64,000 nt of DNA, from contig CM046311.1 in assembly GCA_025267735.1 (NCBI GenBank), positions 29,183,399 to 29,247,398 of the forward strand, in the 5' to 3' direction. The position numbers and the translations under genes are program-made. The notes below the pieces were generated by a model. That model worked only from the letters and a program-made list of their open reading frames with translations. It had not been told where the DNA came from and made no database searches. How positions within the stretch are numbered: position 1 is the stretch's first letter; every line of letters begins with the position of its first letter. The DNA comes from Mactra quadrangularis (lineage: Eukaryota > Mollusca > Bivalvia > Venerida > Mactridae). Positions 13,230-25,329 of this stretch are shown here, in pieces.

Positions 13230-14782
13230 ATGAGTGAAGACTCCATAGTTGGAGCACTTGACTCTAATGCCAAGCGCATTGTCCTCAACGTTTTGAGGTA
13301 TTTCACTGCCCCACCTACACCGGGTCCTCGTTCCAGCATCCTACGGACGGCTCAGGCTACCGGCGTCAGCAAGCGGACGATAGGACGGATCCAGCAGGAG
13401 CAGGAGGCATCTGGACGAGTGAAGTCGCCGATCCGGAACTCTAGGAGGGGTGACTACAAGCCACTCGATGGCTTTGATCTGACTGTGGTCAGGTACAAGG
13501 TGCACGGGTTTTACACCGTCCGACAACAGCTGCCCACCCTCGACAACCTGCACGCTGCACTTGTGGAGGACATCCAGTACGCTTGTTCGAAATCGACCCT
13601 CCGCAAGACTCTCCACCAGATCGGATTTCGTTGAAGGAAGACGAAGGACAACCGAAAGGTCCTCATCGAGAGGCCGAACATCGTGCTTTAACGAATCGGT
13701 TACCTGAGGAGGAAGAAGGATCTTGAGGGGATGTTCAAGCTAGTCTACATTGATGAGACCTGGGTCGACACTTACTATTGTGCCAAGGCGTGCTGGCAAG
13801 GACCATCAACAGATGTTGTGATATCCCCATGTAACAGAGGACAGCGCCTGATAGTAGTGAACGCTGGATCCAGGGACGGCTTTGTTCCGGGTGCCTGTCT
13901 TGTGTATAAGGCAGCGTCGTCAACTGGGGATTACCACCACGAGATGAATGGAGACAACTTCACCAAGTGGATCAGCACACAGCTCCTCCCTAGTCTGGAC
14001 GAACCGTGCGCCATCGTCATGGACAACGCCAGCTATCATTCGATCCAGAAGGATAGGTGTCCGACGTCTGCATGGAGGAAGCTCGACATACAGGTAACAA
14101 TATCTATCAAATTATTTTATTTATGTTTTTATTTATGACATCGTTCAGTACTGAGAACATAACATAATATAATTTGTTTATTTTTCAGGAGTGGCTACAG
14201 CAACAAGGCATCGCATTTGACGGCGCAATGTTACGGGTGGAACTCCTAGACTTGGCCCAGAGAAACAAGCCACCGCCGTCGTATGCCATAGATGACCTCA
14301 TCCGACAGCATGGCCATGAAGTGCTACGTCTGCCACCCTACCACCCCGATCTGAACGCCATCGAGTTAATATGGAGTCAACTTAAATCGGCAGTCAGACG
14401 GCGTAATGTGACGTTCAGGTATAGCTTATTGTTGTTATCATAATCATGCAACATGTATTTATAGTCGGTCGTCATCATTAACAGGAGTTCATGTAATGGA
14501 AAAATATGCATGCATCTATATTATACATGCCTTATCAGTAAAACAATTACATGATTTAAAGTGCGTATCTTTGTTCATTGTAGAATCAAGGAAGTCGAAG
14601 ACTTAACCATGACTGTCATGAGGGAGATAGTACCAGACAAGTGGCGTGGTGCCTGTGAGCACGTGGACAAACTCTGCGCCCGCTACCAAGCTACTGACGT
14701 CACCATAGACGATGTTGATGGCTTTTACATCAACCTGGCTGATGACAGCGAGACTGACACCAGCGACAGTGAGGCTGAATGA
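13230..14782 (+). pseudogene. IS630/Tc1/mariner-type transposase, Sailor (DD82E)-like, two internal stops
   Basis: Three exons (13230-14093, 14189-14418, 14584-14782) join in frame into 431 codons; the introns of 95 and 165 bp have GT-AG ends. An HTH-like region (about codons 35-65, with ATGVSKRTIGRIQQE) is followed by a DDE domain: first Asp in YIDETW (codon 175), second in MDNASYH (265), Glu in PPYHPDLNAIELIW (347). The 81 residues between the second Asp and Glu exclude ordinary DD34E/DD34D elements and fit the Sailor (DD82E) group known from molluscs. TGA at 13632-13634 sits where relatives have the Trp of a GFRW motif, and TAA at 13689-13691 is a second stop; no frameshift is seen. The region is far richer in G+C than its surroundings, suggesting a fairly recent arrival. 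Terminal inverted repeats were not found by eye. The copy is probably inactive. Confidence 0.85.
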
Positions 14783-14944
14783 TTGTCTTTGAATTGTTTT
14801 CTGAATTGTTGAATTTATATATGAAACATGTAATAAAATATTAACAAAATAAAAAGATAATATGAAAAGAGACAATGGAAAAAATATATCAAAGAGAGAA
14901 AATTTATTAATTGATATTAAAAAAAATAAACAATACTAAAACCC

Positions 14945-15045
14945 ACATTCAGTAGGATTCAAACTCACAGCTAAACAATAATCAGTTATATCGAGAATGT
15001 TTGTGTTGCGACTTTACCGATTATACTACGACGGCATATGGCAAT
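14945..15045 (-). repeat. tRNA-like segment downstream of the transposase
   Basis: On the minus strand TAGTATAATCGGTAAAGTCG resembles a tRNA A box and GTGAGTTTGAATCCTAC a B box, with a T-rich run after it. It points toward the transposase, mirroring 13005-13080. Confidence 0.45.
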
Positions 15046-15174
15046 TCGATTCAAATTGTTATACTTAGCTGTGTTCACTCTTAAAGAAAGATGCATTGTA
15101 TTAACATATAAATGTTAGAAGTAATGACACTCAAAACACAGACGTTGTAAAGCATGAATGAAGAATGAACACTA

Positions 15175-15272
15175 AGCAACATTTTCTATTCTTAACTGAC
15201 GATTGTATGAGGATATAAAATGGAGCCTTAGCAACATTTTCTATTCTGAACTGACGATTATATGTGGATGTA
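15175..15272 (+). repeat. Two-copy tandem repeat, 55-bp period
   Basis: AGCAACATTTTCTATTCT followed by an AACTGACGATT-T block occurs at 15175 and again at 15230 with few differences. Confidence 0.7.
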
Positions 15273-15373
15273 GAATGTACAGTGTCCTCAAAAATTATTG
15301 TCCAAACAAAATTTTGACAAAAGGTGTACCCTGTTCAATAATCGTGAATGTTTCGTAACGTTATATAGAGTCT

Positions 15374-15495
15374 GAACAACTCAACTAAAAGACAACTCAA
15401 CCTGAGACAACTCAATCCCCAAGTAACAGGTCAAGTTGTCCCAATTTTGAGTTGAGTTATTCACTTGTTAAGTTGTTTTCGAGTTGAGTTTCCCC
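15374..15495. repeat. Low-complexity palindrome of CAACTCAA / TTGAGTTG units
   Basis: The left side repeats (G)ACAACTCAAC and the right side repeats its complement GTTGAGTT, so the segment can fold on itself. Probably a MITE fragment. Confidence 0.6.
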
Positions 15496-15907
15496 GTATC
15501 TGTGACGTTCGCTAAGAGTCGTTAATGACCACGCTGTTGATCAAAAAATACATATACCACGAATAATTTAACTATAGCTATAGTATGATGACGGTGTATA
15601 TGAATTATCATATACAGTTAACTATTTCTGATTTTGATTTTTTTCTAAATGCTCAGCTTTTTAATTCATAGTTAATTCTTGATCAATTTATCCTGAAATA
15701 GTATTTTACCCAAGACTTTTGGTGGGTACTGTAAATAAATACAAAAATGATTCCGATACAACTGATCTTGTGTTATTTGTGAATGAAAATATTTTTACAA
15801 AATGCGTTCAAACATTCACTCGATATTTAATCATGCATGTATAAAGCTAAAAGGAATAAATGAAATGCAAAAATGTCAACAAATGTAATTTAAAGCTCAA
15901 TTCATAT
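15496..15907. other. 3' flank of the IFI44-like gene
   Basis: AT-rich; it presumably includes the 3' UTR. No clear minus-strand AATAAA was found close to the stop. Confidence 0.4.
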
Positions 15908-18900
15908 TTAGTCTTCATCTGAGTCATCAAGCACTTGTTCAACACGATCACATGCATACTGAAGAAGTTGGCGCAAAGCCAGCAAAATTGGGATATTCTT
16001 GGCTGTAGACAGCTCAATATCAACTTCATAATTTACCACTGGATGTATAGAAGAGATATCAATGGCAAAAACTTCACGTGCAGCTCTCACAGCCCTTTCA
16101 ACTTTTACACTTCTGAATATATTGTTGGCATTTTCTTTAACCTTGCTACACAGTTCATCACAGTGTGTAAGAATTAAAACTCGAGGAACATCTGTAAATA
16201 AACCAAAAGAAGTACGAACGATTTAGTTAATAGGATAAAATAATTGGGACAACACATCAATCATATCATGGTAAATGACTAGCATTACAAATTAATATTT
16301 AATTGACCAACAGCGCAATATTAAATAATACTATTTCATTGCATGTACGTAGAATGTTATGTTTAACTTCCGTGGCAACATTGATACATCTTGTATCTGA
16401 TCCTATCAAGCAAAACATATTATTTTATGTTTTCATTGTGTATTACAACAAAAAACACCGCGTATTTGACGTGATTTGAATAAAATCTTCACATTAGAAT
16501 TCCCATGAACTAATAAAACATACCTGCTTTCTTTATTTCTTTCTGCAACCATTTTATTTTATCAACGTAATCCTGTGGAATACCATCATCCATTGTTTTG
16601 GCATTAATTACAAAAACAACACAGTGCGTTTTGTTCTCAAATGTTGGATTAGGTTCGTAGTATTCACTTTTCTCTGTCATCGCATAGTCTTGATTAAACT
16701 AATAAAGAAACATAAGTTGCACATGAATTGTATTATGTATTCGTATATTCATTATTACTAATACTGCTGCTTACAACAGCAACATTATTACTTCATAGTT
16801 TGATTATCAAGTTTTTAACCTTTCAAGTGTTATCATGTACTTGCATTCCTACAGCATTGTTTTTTTTTAAATATCAGGATTATTTCTTTTACATTTCGAT
16901 ACTGGAACACTTTTTTGAAATCTTAACTTATAAGCTGTTACCCCTAAAAGACACATTTCCTATAAGTAACCAATTGAAGCTACGTATAATTAAACTTCAC
17001 GGAGCTGAGATACATCTCTTGTTAAGTGAACAAGATGTTATTGCAATGCTGTTGATAATTGTTGATATTTAAGAACTCTCCGATGCATCGATTCGAAATA
17101 TTCATTCGTTCACTTTTTACCTAAGCTTAAATAACATGTGCAAACTGATATTTCTATTTTAATACAGAAACACACAAACGTTTGAATCGCATGACTGTCA
17201 TGTAGTTTAAAAAACATCTGCAAAACATTCTCATGCTTGTATTTTCAAAATGTCGTTACAGAAAGTTATTGGGAAATTTTGACAGTTTTGCATTAGTAAG
17301 ATAATGGGAAAAAAAACAAAAACTAAAAGTGAACATTGATCTTTTTAAATGTGTATCCCTGATGTTTTATCTGTAAACAAAAAGTCACTTATTTAACATA
17401 AATACGAAGTGAAGCCATATGAAAAACCTTGACTGTCTTATATGTACATTAACGAACGTTGTTGTGTTGAAACAGCATTATATTAAGTAGTTTGTTCATT
17501 ATATTGAGTGCTTTCTTTATTATATTCGGTGGTTTGACCATTATATTGAGTACATTCTTCATTATACTCGGTGGTTTAATCATTATATAAGGTGGAATTT
17601 TCATTAAACTGGGTGGTTTAGTCATTATAATGAGCGCTTTCTTCATTATACTCGGTTTTGATCATTATATAAGGTGCAATCTTTATTATACTCGGTGTTT
17701 AGATCATTATGTAAAGTGCATGCTTCATTATACTCGGTGGTTTGGTCATTATACAAGGTGCATTCTTCATTATACTTGGTGGTTTTGTCATTATACTGAG
17801 TGCTTTATTAATTATACTCGATGGTTTGATCATTATATAAAGTACATTTTTCATTATACTTGGTGGTTTGATCAATATGAGGTGCAGTTTTTATTATACT
17901 CGGTGGTTAGATCATTATATTGAGTGCTTTCTGTATTTTGCTCGGTGGTTTGATGATTATATAATAAAGAGCATTCTTCATTATACTCGGTGGTTTGAAC
18001 ATTATATTGGGTGCATTCTTTATTATACTCGGTGGTTTGAACATTATATTGGGTGCATTCTTCATTATACTCGGTGGTTTGAACATTATATTGGGTGCAT
18101 TCTTTATTATACTCGGTGGTTTGAACATTATATTGGGTGCATTCTTCATTATACTGGGTGGTTTGAACATTATATTGGGTGCATTCTTTATTATACTCGG
18201 TGGTTTGAACATTATATTGGGTGCATTCTTCATTATACTGGGTGGTTTTGTCATTATATTTAGTACTTTCTACATTATACTCGGTGGTTTGACCATTATA
18301 TTGAGTGCTTTATTCATTAAAGTCGGGAGCTTGAGCATTATATAAGGTGCATTCTTCATTAAATTCTGTGGTTTGGTCATAATATTGTGTCGATGGTACC
18401 CTTTGCTAAGTCAAGATGTCTTTATATGATGTGAATTAAGGGTTATAATATGTAAAACTGTCCTTATATATCACCAAAAGTGCGATTTAATTGCCTTTAT
18501 GTATGCTAATGTTCTCAAGAAACTAGCGAGTGCAACTTTCACATTTAAAAAACCAAAAAATCTTTAAAAAAAATGTGGTTTCGGAATGGTTAAAATAACG
18601 TTGTATAAAGAACAAAAGAGCTATCTATCAACACATAAAATTTGGTGAACCTGGGTACAGCGGTTGTGGAGTTTAAATCAGCCGAATAAGCAATATTTCC
18701 GATATAAAGTCCCAGTGACCTTGAACTTTGACCCAGAAGCCTCAGAACCAAAAGGGCTCATCCTTGACCCAAGGGCTATCCACACATGAACTTTGGTGAA
18801 ACTAGGTACATCCCTTATTGAGTTCTTGTCCGGACAAAGTTTTCCCATATGGAGTCCCAGTAACCTTGTCCTTGACCCCGGGATCTCAAAATTAAGAGGG

Positions 18901-21900
18901 CACACCCTTGACCCAAGGGCTATCCTAACATAAAATTAGGTGAACCTAGGTAAAGCTGTTGTTGAGTTATCATCCAGAAAAAATTTTCCCATATGGAATC
19001 CCAGTGACGGTGCATGACGGTGCACAATAAAAAAACCCGTTAATTTGGTCCTGTCAATATAATGAAGAAAGCACTTCATATATTGATTAAACCATCGAAT
19101 ATAATATAGAATGTACTTTATATAATGATCAAACCACAGAGTAAAATGAGGAATGCACTTCATATAATGATCAAACCACCGAGTATAATAAAGAATGCAC
19201 TCAGTATAATGAACAAACCACCGAATATGATGCAGAATACACTTTATATAATGATCAAACCACCCAGTATAATAAAGGATTCACTCAGTACTATGACGAA
19301 TCCACCAAGTATAATGAATAATACACTCAGTATAATGACGAAACCAACGAGTATAATGAAGAATGCAGTCAGTATAATGATCAAACCACCGAGTAAAATG
19401 AAGAATGCACACAGTATATTGATCAAACCACCGAATATTATGAAGAATGTACTCAGTATAATGATCAAACCACCCAGTATAATGAAGAAATCACCCAATA
19501 TAATGATCAAACCACAGCGTATAATGAAGAATGCATTCAGTATATTGATCAAACTACCGAATATAATGAAGAATGTACTTTATATAATGATCAAACCACC
19601 CAGTATAATGAAGAAAGCACCCAAAATAATGATCAAACCACCCAGTATAATGAAGAATGTACTTGATATAATGATCAAACCACCGAATATAATGACGAAT
19701 GTACTCAGAATAATGATCAAAACACTGCATATAATGAAGATTGCACTTTATATAATGATCAAACCACCGAGTATAATGAAGAATGAACTTCATATAATGA
19801 TCAAACCACCGAGTATAATGAAGAATGTACTCAGTATAATGATCAAACCACCGAGTATAATGAAGATTGCACTTTATATAATGATCAAACCACCGAGTAT
19901 AATGAAGAATGTACTTGATATAATGATCAAACCACCGAGAATAATGAAGAAAGCACCCAAAATAATGATCAAACCACCGAGTATAATGCAGAATGCACTT
20001 CATATAATGATCAAACCACCGAATATAATGACGAATGTACTCAGAATAATGATCAAAACACTGCATATAATGAAGATTGCACTTTATATAATGATCAAAC
20101 CACCGAGTATAATGAAGAATGAACTTCATATAATGATCAAACCACCGAGTATAATGAAGAATGTACTCAGTATAATGATCAAACCACCGAGTATAATGAA
20201 GATTGCACTTTATATAATGATCAAACCACCCAGTATAATGAAGAATGTACTTGATATAATGATCAAACCACCGAGAATAATGAAGAAAGCACCCAAAATA
20301 ATGATCAAACCACCGAGTATAATGCAGAATGCACTTCATATAATGATCAAACCACCGAATATAATGACGAATGTACTCAGAATAATGATCAAAACACTGC
20401 ATATAATGAAGATTGCACTTTATATAATGATCAAACCACCGAGTATAATGAAGAATGAACTTCATATAATGATCAAACCACCGAGTATAATGAAGAATGT
20501 ACTCAGTATAATGATCAAACCACCGAGTATAATGAAGATTGCACTTTATATAATGATCAAACCACCGAGTATAATGAAGAATGCACTTTATATAATGATC
20601 AAACCACCGAGTATAATGAAGAATGTACTCAATATAATGATTAAACCACCGAGTGTAATGAAGAATGTACTTTATGTAATGATCAAATCACCGAGTATAA
20701 TGAAGGATGTACTTTATATAATGATTAAACCACCGAGTATAATGAAAACAATCAATGTAATAATTTAACCACCGAATATAATGAAGAATGCACCTTGTAT
20801 AATGATCGAACCACTTCATATATTGAAGAATGCACTCAATATAATGATCAAACCACCGGGTATAATGATCAAACCACTTTATAAATTGAAAGAAGCACTT
20901 CATATAATGAACAAACCACCGAGTATAATGAAGAGAGCACTCATTATAATGAACAAACTACTTAATATAATGTTATTCAAACAATACAGAATTATAAGAC
21001 AGTCAAGGCTTTCCATAAAGCCACACTATATATGATGTCATACGCGGCTGCATTCGTCAACGGTATTACCATGCCATATAAGGCGTGGTTTACCCGTTTA
21101 TTTATACTTCGTATGTCGGACCAGTTGAGAAAAAGTGTTTATACTCGGGTGAATTTCAATGCCCAGAGTTTCCAAAATGATCATGGGACAAGTCATTAAC
21201 CAATTGTATTTAGTGTAAAAAATATATAATGAATGCTAAAAACGTGTTACTTATAGTTGTATAGCCTCGGTTCAATCTCATCATTTGTAATGTAGTTCAA
21301 GCTTTTGTGATACAGTAGAAAAGTTACCTTGTAGTTTTTTTTCACATGTCCTTGTAGTAAGAATAGGACATCATTTAGATGGAAACCTTTCCCATATTTT
21401 CCTTCAATACCCATACAATCCATGAATCTGTAGCCCTTAAGCAAATCTGAGCCTTTGTACCTCTTAAACTGGATAAAAATTACAACATTTATGATCAAAG
21501 TACAATAATGTACTGAAAGAAAATACTGCCTTTTCTGAGCACAAAAGGTCATTGTAAACTATCAGTCCAATATCAATAATAAGGTTTAATTAAGCGACTT
21601 TTAGGTCTCAATTAACCCAAGAGTTAATCACATCTGGATCATTACTGTTCAATTGTATAAAAGGAGCACCAATCGACACGCTTGATTAAAAAACTTAGCT
21701 ATGTAAAAATGCCACGGACAAATGCAGAAAAACAAAATACATAGTTCATCTAATTGTTTGTTTTAACACCGTAAAATCATCTATCATGGAAAATTATATC
21801 TCAAAATTTGGCAAATAAACCAATTTGTTTTGATTGTCTAACAATCGGACATTTTTGAGTACGACCCTAAAGCTGTATTCTGGTTATAGCCGGCATTTTC

Positions 21901-24900
21901 GTCATCAAAGCAACTTGTCTGCGATTTTTGACATCAAACATATTTTATCGTTTGTGAGTAAAACAAATTCATTCTTAATTTTACTGCAATTCATTTCAAG
22001 TGACATTTCAATCGGCAATCGATCAATAACATGATTAGAGTTATATATTATCAGGGATTCTATATAGCTGGGATTTGTAACTATTTGTAAACGTAATAGA
22101 TTTTTACAAATTTCACTGTCGTCGCTATTATTTCGGCCCATACTGAAAACAAGTATAACAAATTTAGTTACAGATATTCACACGAAATTTTGTACCAGTA
22201 CCATTTAAAATGACATAAATGTTAGGAAAATTGTATTTCTAGATGACTTTGAAGTAAATTACGCTTACTAAATAATGCATTTTCCTGCCAATTTTGCCAT
22301 TATTAGCCCCATCTTACATCACCTAAAGTCATATTATTGGTCTTAATTGCAACATTATTTTTTTTGTCAAAAACTTCAGACACATTCGTGTTTGAAAACT
22401 CTGGAATAGTTTGTACAGTCTGCTTCAGTCATTTATAGAGACTGACGAGCTTGAAAATAAAACATCACTTTGTTACAAATCCCTGTTATATAGAATCCCT
22501 GATATTATTAGATTATTCAAAATTGATCAAAGTACATTTGATATTTTTCTTTAACAAATATACGATGTCTTGAGTATTTATAAGTCTTAGATTATTTATT
22601 AAAGTGATATGATTCAAATATTTAACTATACATTATGCAAACAAAATGAGACAGACCAAAAAGCTCAGCCTTCCGTAAAATGCTTATATTATCATTTAGA
22701 AAAATAGAACATTCATATTAATACGTTAATTTACTATTTAAAGTGGATCACCACACGCACACGCCAGACATAGAGGAACAAAACATTTAAGCATGTAGAT
22801 AACACTATGCTCGGTGATACCAATCTTCTTTGCACGCCTCATCTTTACCATGGATGTAGTATATATGTAAGTTACACAATAGTTTGAATTCATTTAGAAA
22901 AAAAACAATGACACATTGTCAATGAAAATTATATACCTCTAATGTGTAGCTTCCTTCATCACTTCCGGTCTGTGCTAATGCTTTTTTCCTACCCACTCCG
23001 ACTGACAAACATGAATTGATAAAACTTGACTTTCCTGCTCCAACAGGTCCCAACAATAAAATCCCAGGAGATTTTCGGGGCTTCAACTTCGTTATGTCTT
23101 CTACAATTGTTTTCTCCAGCTAAATAAAGTAATATAACAGTAACACTCATTATATTGATTTAATATTGTAGTATGTATATATACTGTACATGTGACAACA
23201 AATATCTTGAAGTTAATATTTTATTTATTGGAGTTAACGCCGTATCAACACAATTTAGGTCAGTTCACGGCGTCCAGCGCACCTAACCTAGCTTTCCTGG
23301 ACCATTGTCTATAACCAGTACTCACCTACCCTTCCACAAGGCCGGAAACTTCTCCATATTATCTAATCAGTGGAGGAAAATCGACATCATTGTCAAATTT
23401 TCATGGAAGGGTATAACCTCCCCGGTGGGATTCGAACCCTCACCCCCTCGGGTACAAGTATCCAAATCCCGGCGCGTAACCAACTGCGCTATCGACCCGG
23501 GTTTTGAAGTTAACAATCTACCGGTTAGTTAAAGACTTAAAGAAAGCTTTTTTAAATAGAAATTTTATATAATCGAGGTTAATAAACTACTGTTTGTTGA
23601 CTTTGCAATGAAAACATTTAATATTAACCAACTATTTTATTCATGTGCATTGTGTAAGTTAGGTTATTTTATTTATCAATAAATACAAATGTTTAAAATA
23701 AGTCGGAGAAGAATTTTTTTTAAGTTTCTTCTGTGTACCATATAGGAAATTCATTCCATGAAACGTTTGTGACACACGATGAACACCTTCACCATTCAAA
23801 AATCATTTACAGTTTAATTCATGGTCAAGAAGTAGAGTTTCTAAAATATTTTCCTTTACAATTTGGCAACGAAAATTTTCCCGGATATTGATCTTTTTTT
23901 AAGTCACACTCAATTATGATAAAAATATGTTTTTACTACTGGATTACAAAACGTGTTAGTTGATTAAGACAAATTAAGACAAATTAACATATTTAGACAT
24001 TTTTGAAAATCCTTTAGTAATATTATATAAATGGTAGTAATTTGTTTTTCATTTAATTACGTTTTAACATAAATGGAATTTATCTAAGGTATATCAGGTT
24101 TTCATTCCGTATTTTTGTCAATTTTTTTCAAGCATGTACACCACTTTTCATTGAAATATATAATTAATTTTATATAAAACATCAACAAGTAAAAATACAT
24201 CAAATAATATTTCGCAATAAGAACCTATAAAGGATAGTTGTCAACATCAATATAATGATATTATTAAATCTTACTGTCGTCCCAGAGTCTTTAAGAGGCC
24301 TCCATGGAGTGTCTGTAAGCAATTTTGGAGGAGGAGGGGGCGGTGGTTTAGACTCTGAAAATGAGTAAAGTGTACATGTAAAATAAATATGTAGCAAATA
24401 TTATGGAGCCTTGCATCTCAACTGAGTTTATCCTACAGAAATATCATGACACACAATTTATTTAAAGACATATACATATACTATAAATTTGTTTTAGTAT
24501 TACAGTGATTTCCGAAAGTGTTGGACCAATTACATTTTGTTAAAACAATAATGCAAACAGCGAGTTATTTACTATCACCAAAGTTAATGGGTGAAACATA
24601 ATTTGGTTCATACATGTATGTTGATTAAATTGTTGGTAACTATGCAATATGCCCAGATGATTTTTAGTATAATTAATATGAATTAAAGTATCCTAATGGT
24701 AGGAGTTTGACAAAGGATATTTTGAGGTCATTGCACATTTTCATAGAAGAAATGATTAAAATTTCCTGACCTCGAAAACAATTATTCTTGAAATTCGACC
24801 CATCAAAGAATCTTAAATTCAAATACATGAGAAAACTTTCAGTATTAAATAAGTTTGTACGTATCCACAAAAACACACATTATAAATCTAGAATAATGAA

Positions 24901-25271
24901 CCGATTGCCTTCAAGTTTGGTGTAAATACTTATGATAAACACGTTGAATCATGTCCGGCTTAGTTATGCAAACCTGTGGTCTGGCATTATAGGTACACAA
25001 ACAATACAAGCAATAAATATGCAATACTCAATCTCATGTTAAAAATGTAAGACAGCGCACCTTGCAATATTCAAGATGCCTAAGAAAACTAACACAACAT
25101 TCATTTCTAAACTACTTGGTGTCTGCCAATTGTAATTTTGTTAATCATATAAATTGTATTAGTTAAAAATCCATACACAGTTAATCGTTATTAAAATTTT
25201 AATTTAACAATTAATTGTCTTACAGCATAAATGTTAAATTTTAAAGAATAAGACTCACCTGAACCTCCCAT
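15908..25271 (-). CDS. IFI44-like GTPase, 291 aa, six exons, complete
   Basis: Minus-strand exons are 25271-25259, 24354-24275, 23119-22937, 21468-21328, 16698-16524 and 16191-15908; all junctions are GT-AG and in frame (876 nt). The product has a short proline-rich N-terminus (seven consecutive Pro, residues about 7-13), then a G1 P-loop GPVGAGKS at 55-62, a TGSDEGSYT segment near 81-89, a G3-type MDCMGIEG near 108-115, and a G4-like THCD at 206-209. Order and wording match the GTPase domain of interferon-induced protein 44 (IFI44/IFI44L). Vertebrate IFI44 (about 440 aa) has an N-terminal TLDc-like half that is absent here, as in other invertebrate short forms. The family is linked to antiviral responses; GTP binding is expected, the exact role is not known. 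A minus-strand TATA box lies about 50 bp before the ATG. The 4.6-kb fourth intron contains the foldback-like minisatellite element. Confidence 0.9.
17460..18393 (-). repeat. Left minisatellite arm, about 22 units of 42 bp
   Basis: The unit contains CTCGGTGGTTTGA followed by CATTATATTGAGTGC-type sequence. From about 17990 to 18245 it is homogenised into an 84-bp two-unit repeat (alternating TTTATTATAC and TTCATTATAC). Each 42-bp unit is itself two diverged 21-bp halves that share ATTATA. Confidence 0.9.
18620..19016 (+). repeat. Core of the foldback element: about 2.6 copies of a 145-bp repeat
   Basis: CTTGACCCAAGGGCTATCC recurs at about 18773 and 18909; a diverged earlier copy starts near 18620 (AGAGCTATC). 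Each is followed by a GGTGAA-CT-GGTA block and a CCCAGT-AC block. This type of CCTTGACC-rich repeat is dispersed widely in bivalve genomes. Confidence 0.7.
19054..20962 (+). repeat. Right minisatellite arm, about 45 units of 42 bp with a 336-bp higher-order repeat
   Basis: The unit contains TGATCAAACCACCGAGTATA and GAAGAATG-ACT. From about 19690 to 20500 an eight-unit (336-bp) block repeats: the rare variant ACTCAGAATAATGATCAAAA starts at 19703, 20039 and 20375, exactly 336 apart. Because 42 is 14 codons, long stop-free frames run through the array on both strands; they are not genes. Confidence 0.92.
23229..23503 (-). repeat. tRNA-derived SINE, family B
   Basis: Minus strand: a tRNA-like head (GCGCAGTTGGTTACGCGCC, then GGGTTCGAATCCC), a conserved body (AATTTGACAATGATGTCGAT, ATGGAGAAGTTTCC, GTCCAGGAAAGCTAGGTTAG) and a tail with GTTGATACGGCGTTAA. 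Relatives are at 48818-49100, 53488-53690, 61270-61505 and a tail fragment at 25660-25735. Confidence 0.8.
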
Positions 25272-25320
25272 CTTTATATCTCAATTCAAAGTGTTGCTTA
25301 GACGTTTACGAACCACAGTC

Positions 25321-25329
25321 TTATATAAA
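25321..25329 (-). promoter_or_regulatory. TATA box of the IFI44-like gene
   Basis: The minus strand reads TAGTTTATATAAG about 50 bp before the ATG at 25271, giving room for a start site near 25290-25297 and a short 5' UTR. A GAAACT half-site lies just upstream at about 25356. Confidence 0.55.

Larger units (their letters stand above)
17400..21036. mobile_element. Foldback (FB/TU)-like element with minisatellite arms
   Basis: The outer ends are inverted: both read, going inward, a GTG-(A/G)GC-TATG-AAA-CCTTGACTGTCTTATA string, then CATTATATTAAGTAGTTTGT and a 42-bp tandem array. The left array (17460-18393) and right array (19054-20962) are the same repeat in opposite orientation, around a unique core of about 650 bp. 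This matches the definition of foldback transposons such as Drosophila FB and sea-urchin TU: long inverted termini built of short direct repeats. No transposase is present, so it would be non-autonomous. It sits in an intron of the IFI44-like gene. A target duplication could not be identified. Confidence 0.7.

Noticed and set aside
13341..13616. Minus-strand frame of 91 codons opposite the transposase
   Set aside because: Antisense shadow of the GC-rich transposase exon.
16728..17072. 114-codon plus-strand frame
   Set aside because: It is in an intron of the IFI44-like gene on the opposite strand, with low complexity and no domain.
17907..18345. Open frames of 115-131 codons on both strands in the left array
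   Set aside because: Same minisatellite artefact as in the right array.
19125..20768. A 547-codon open frame with IMIKPPSIMKN-type repeats
   Set aside because: It lies wholly in the 42-bp minisatellite; 42 is a multiple of three, so any stop-free frame stays open. Long frames also run on the other strand (19554-20465). No start context, splice signal or unique domain.
17460..20962. Possible CRISPR array
   Set aside because: Repeats are contiguous with no unique spacers, the genome is animal, and no cas genes are present.
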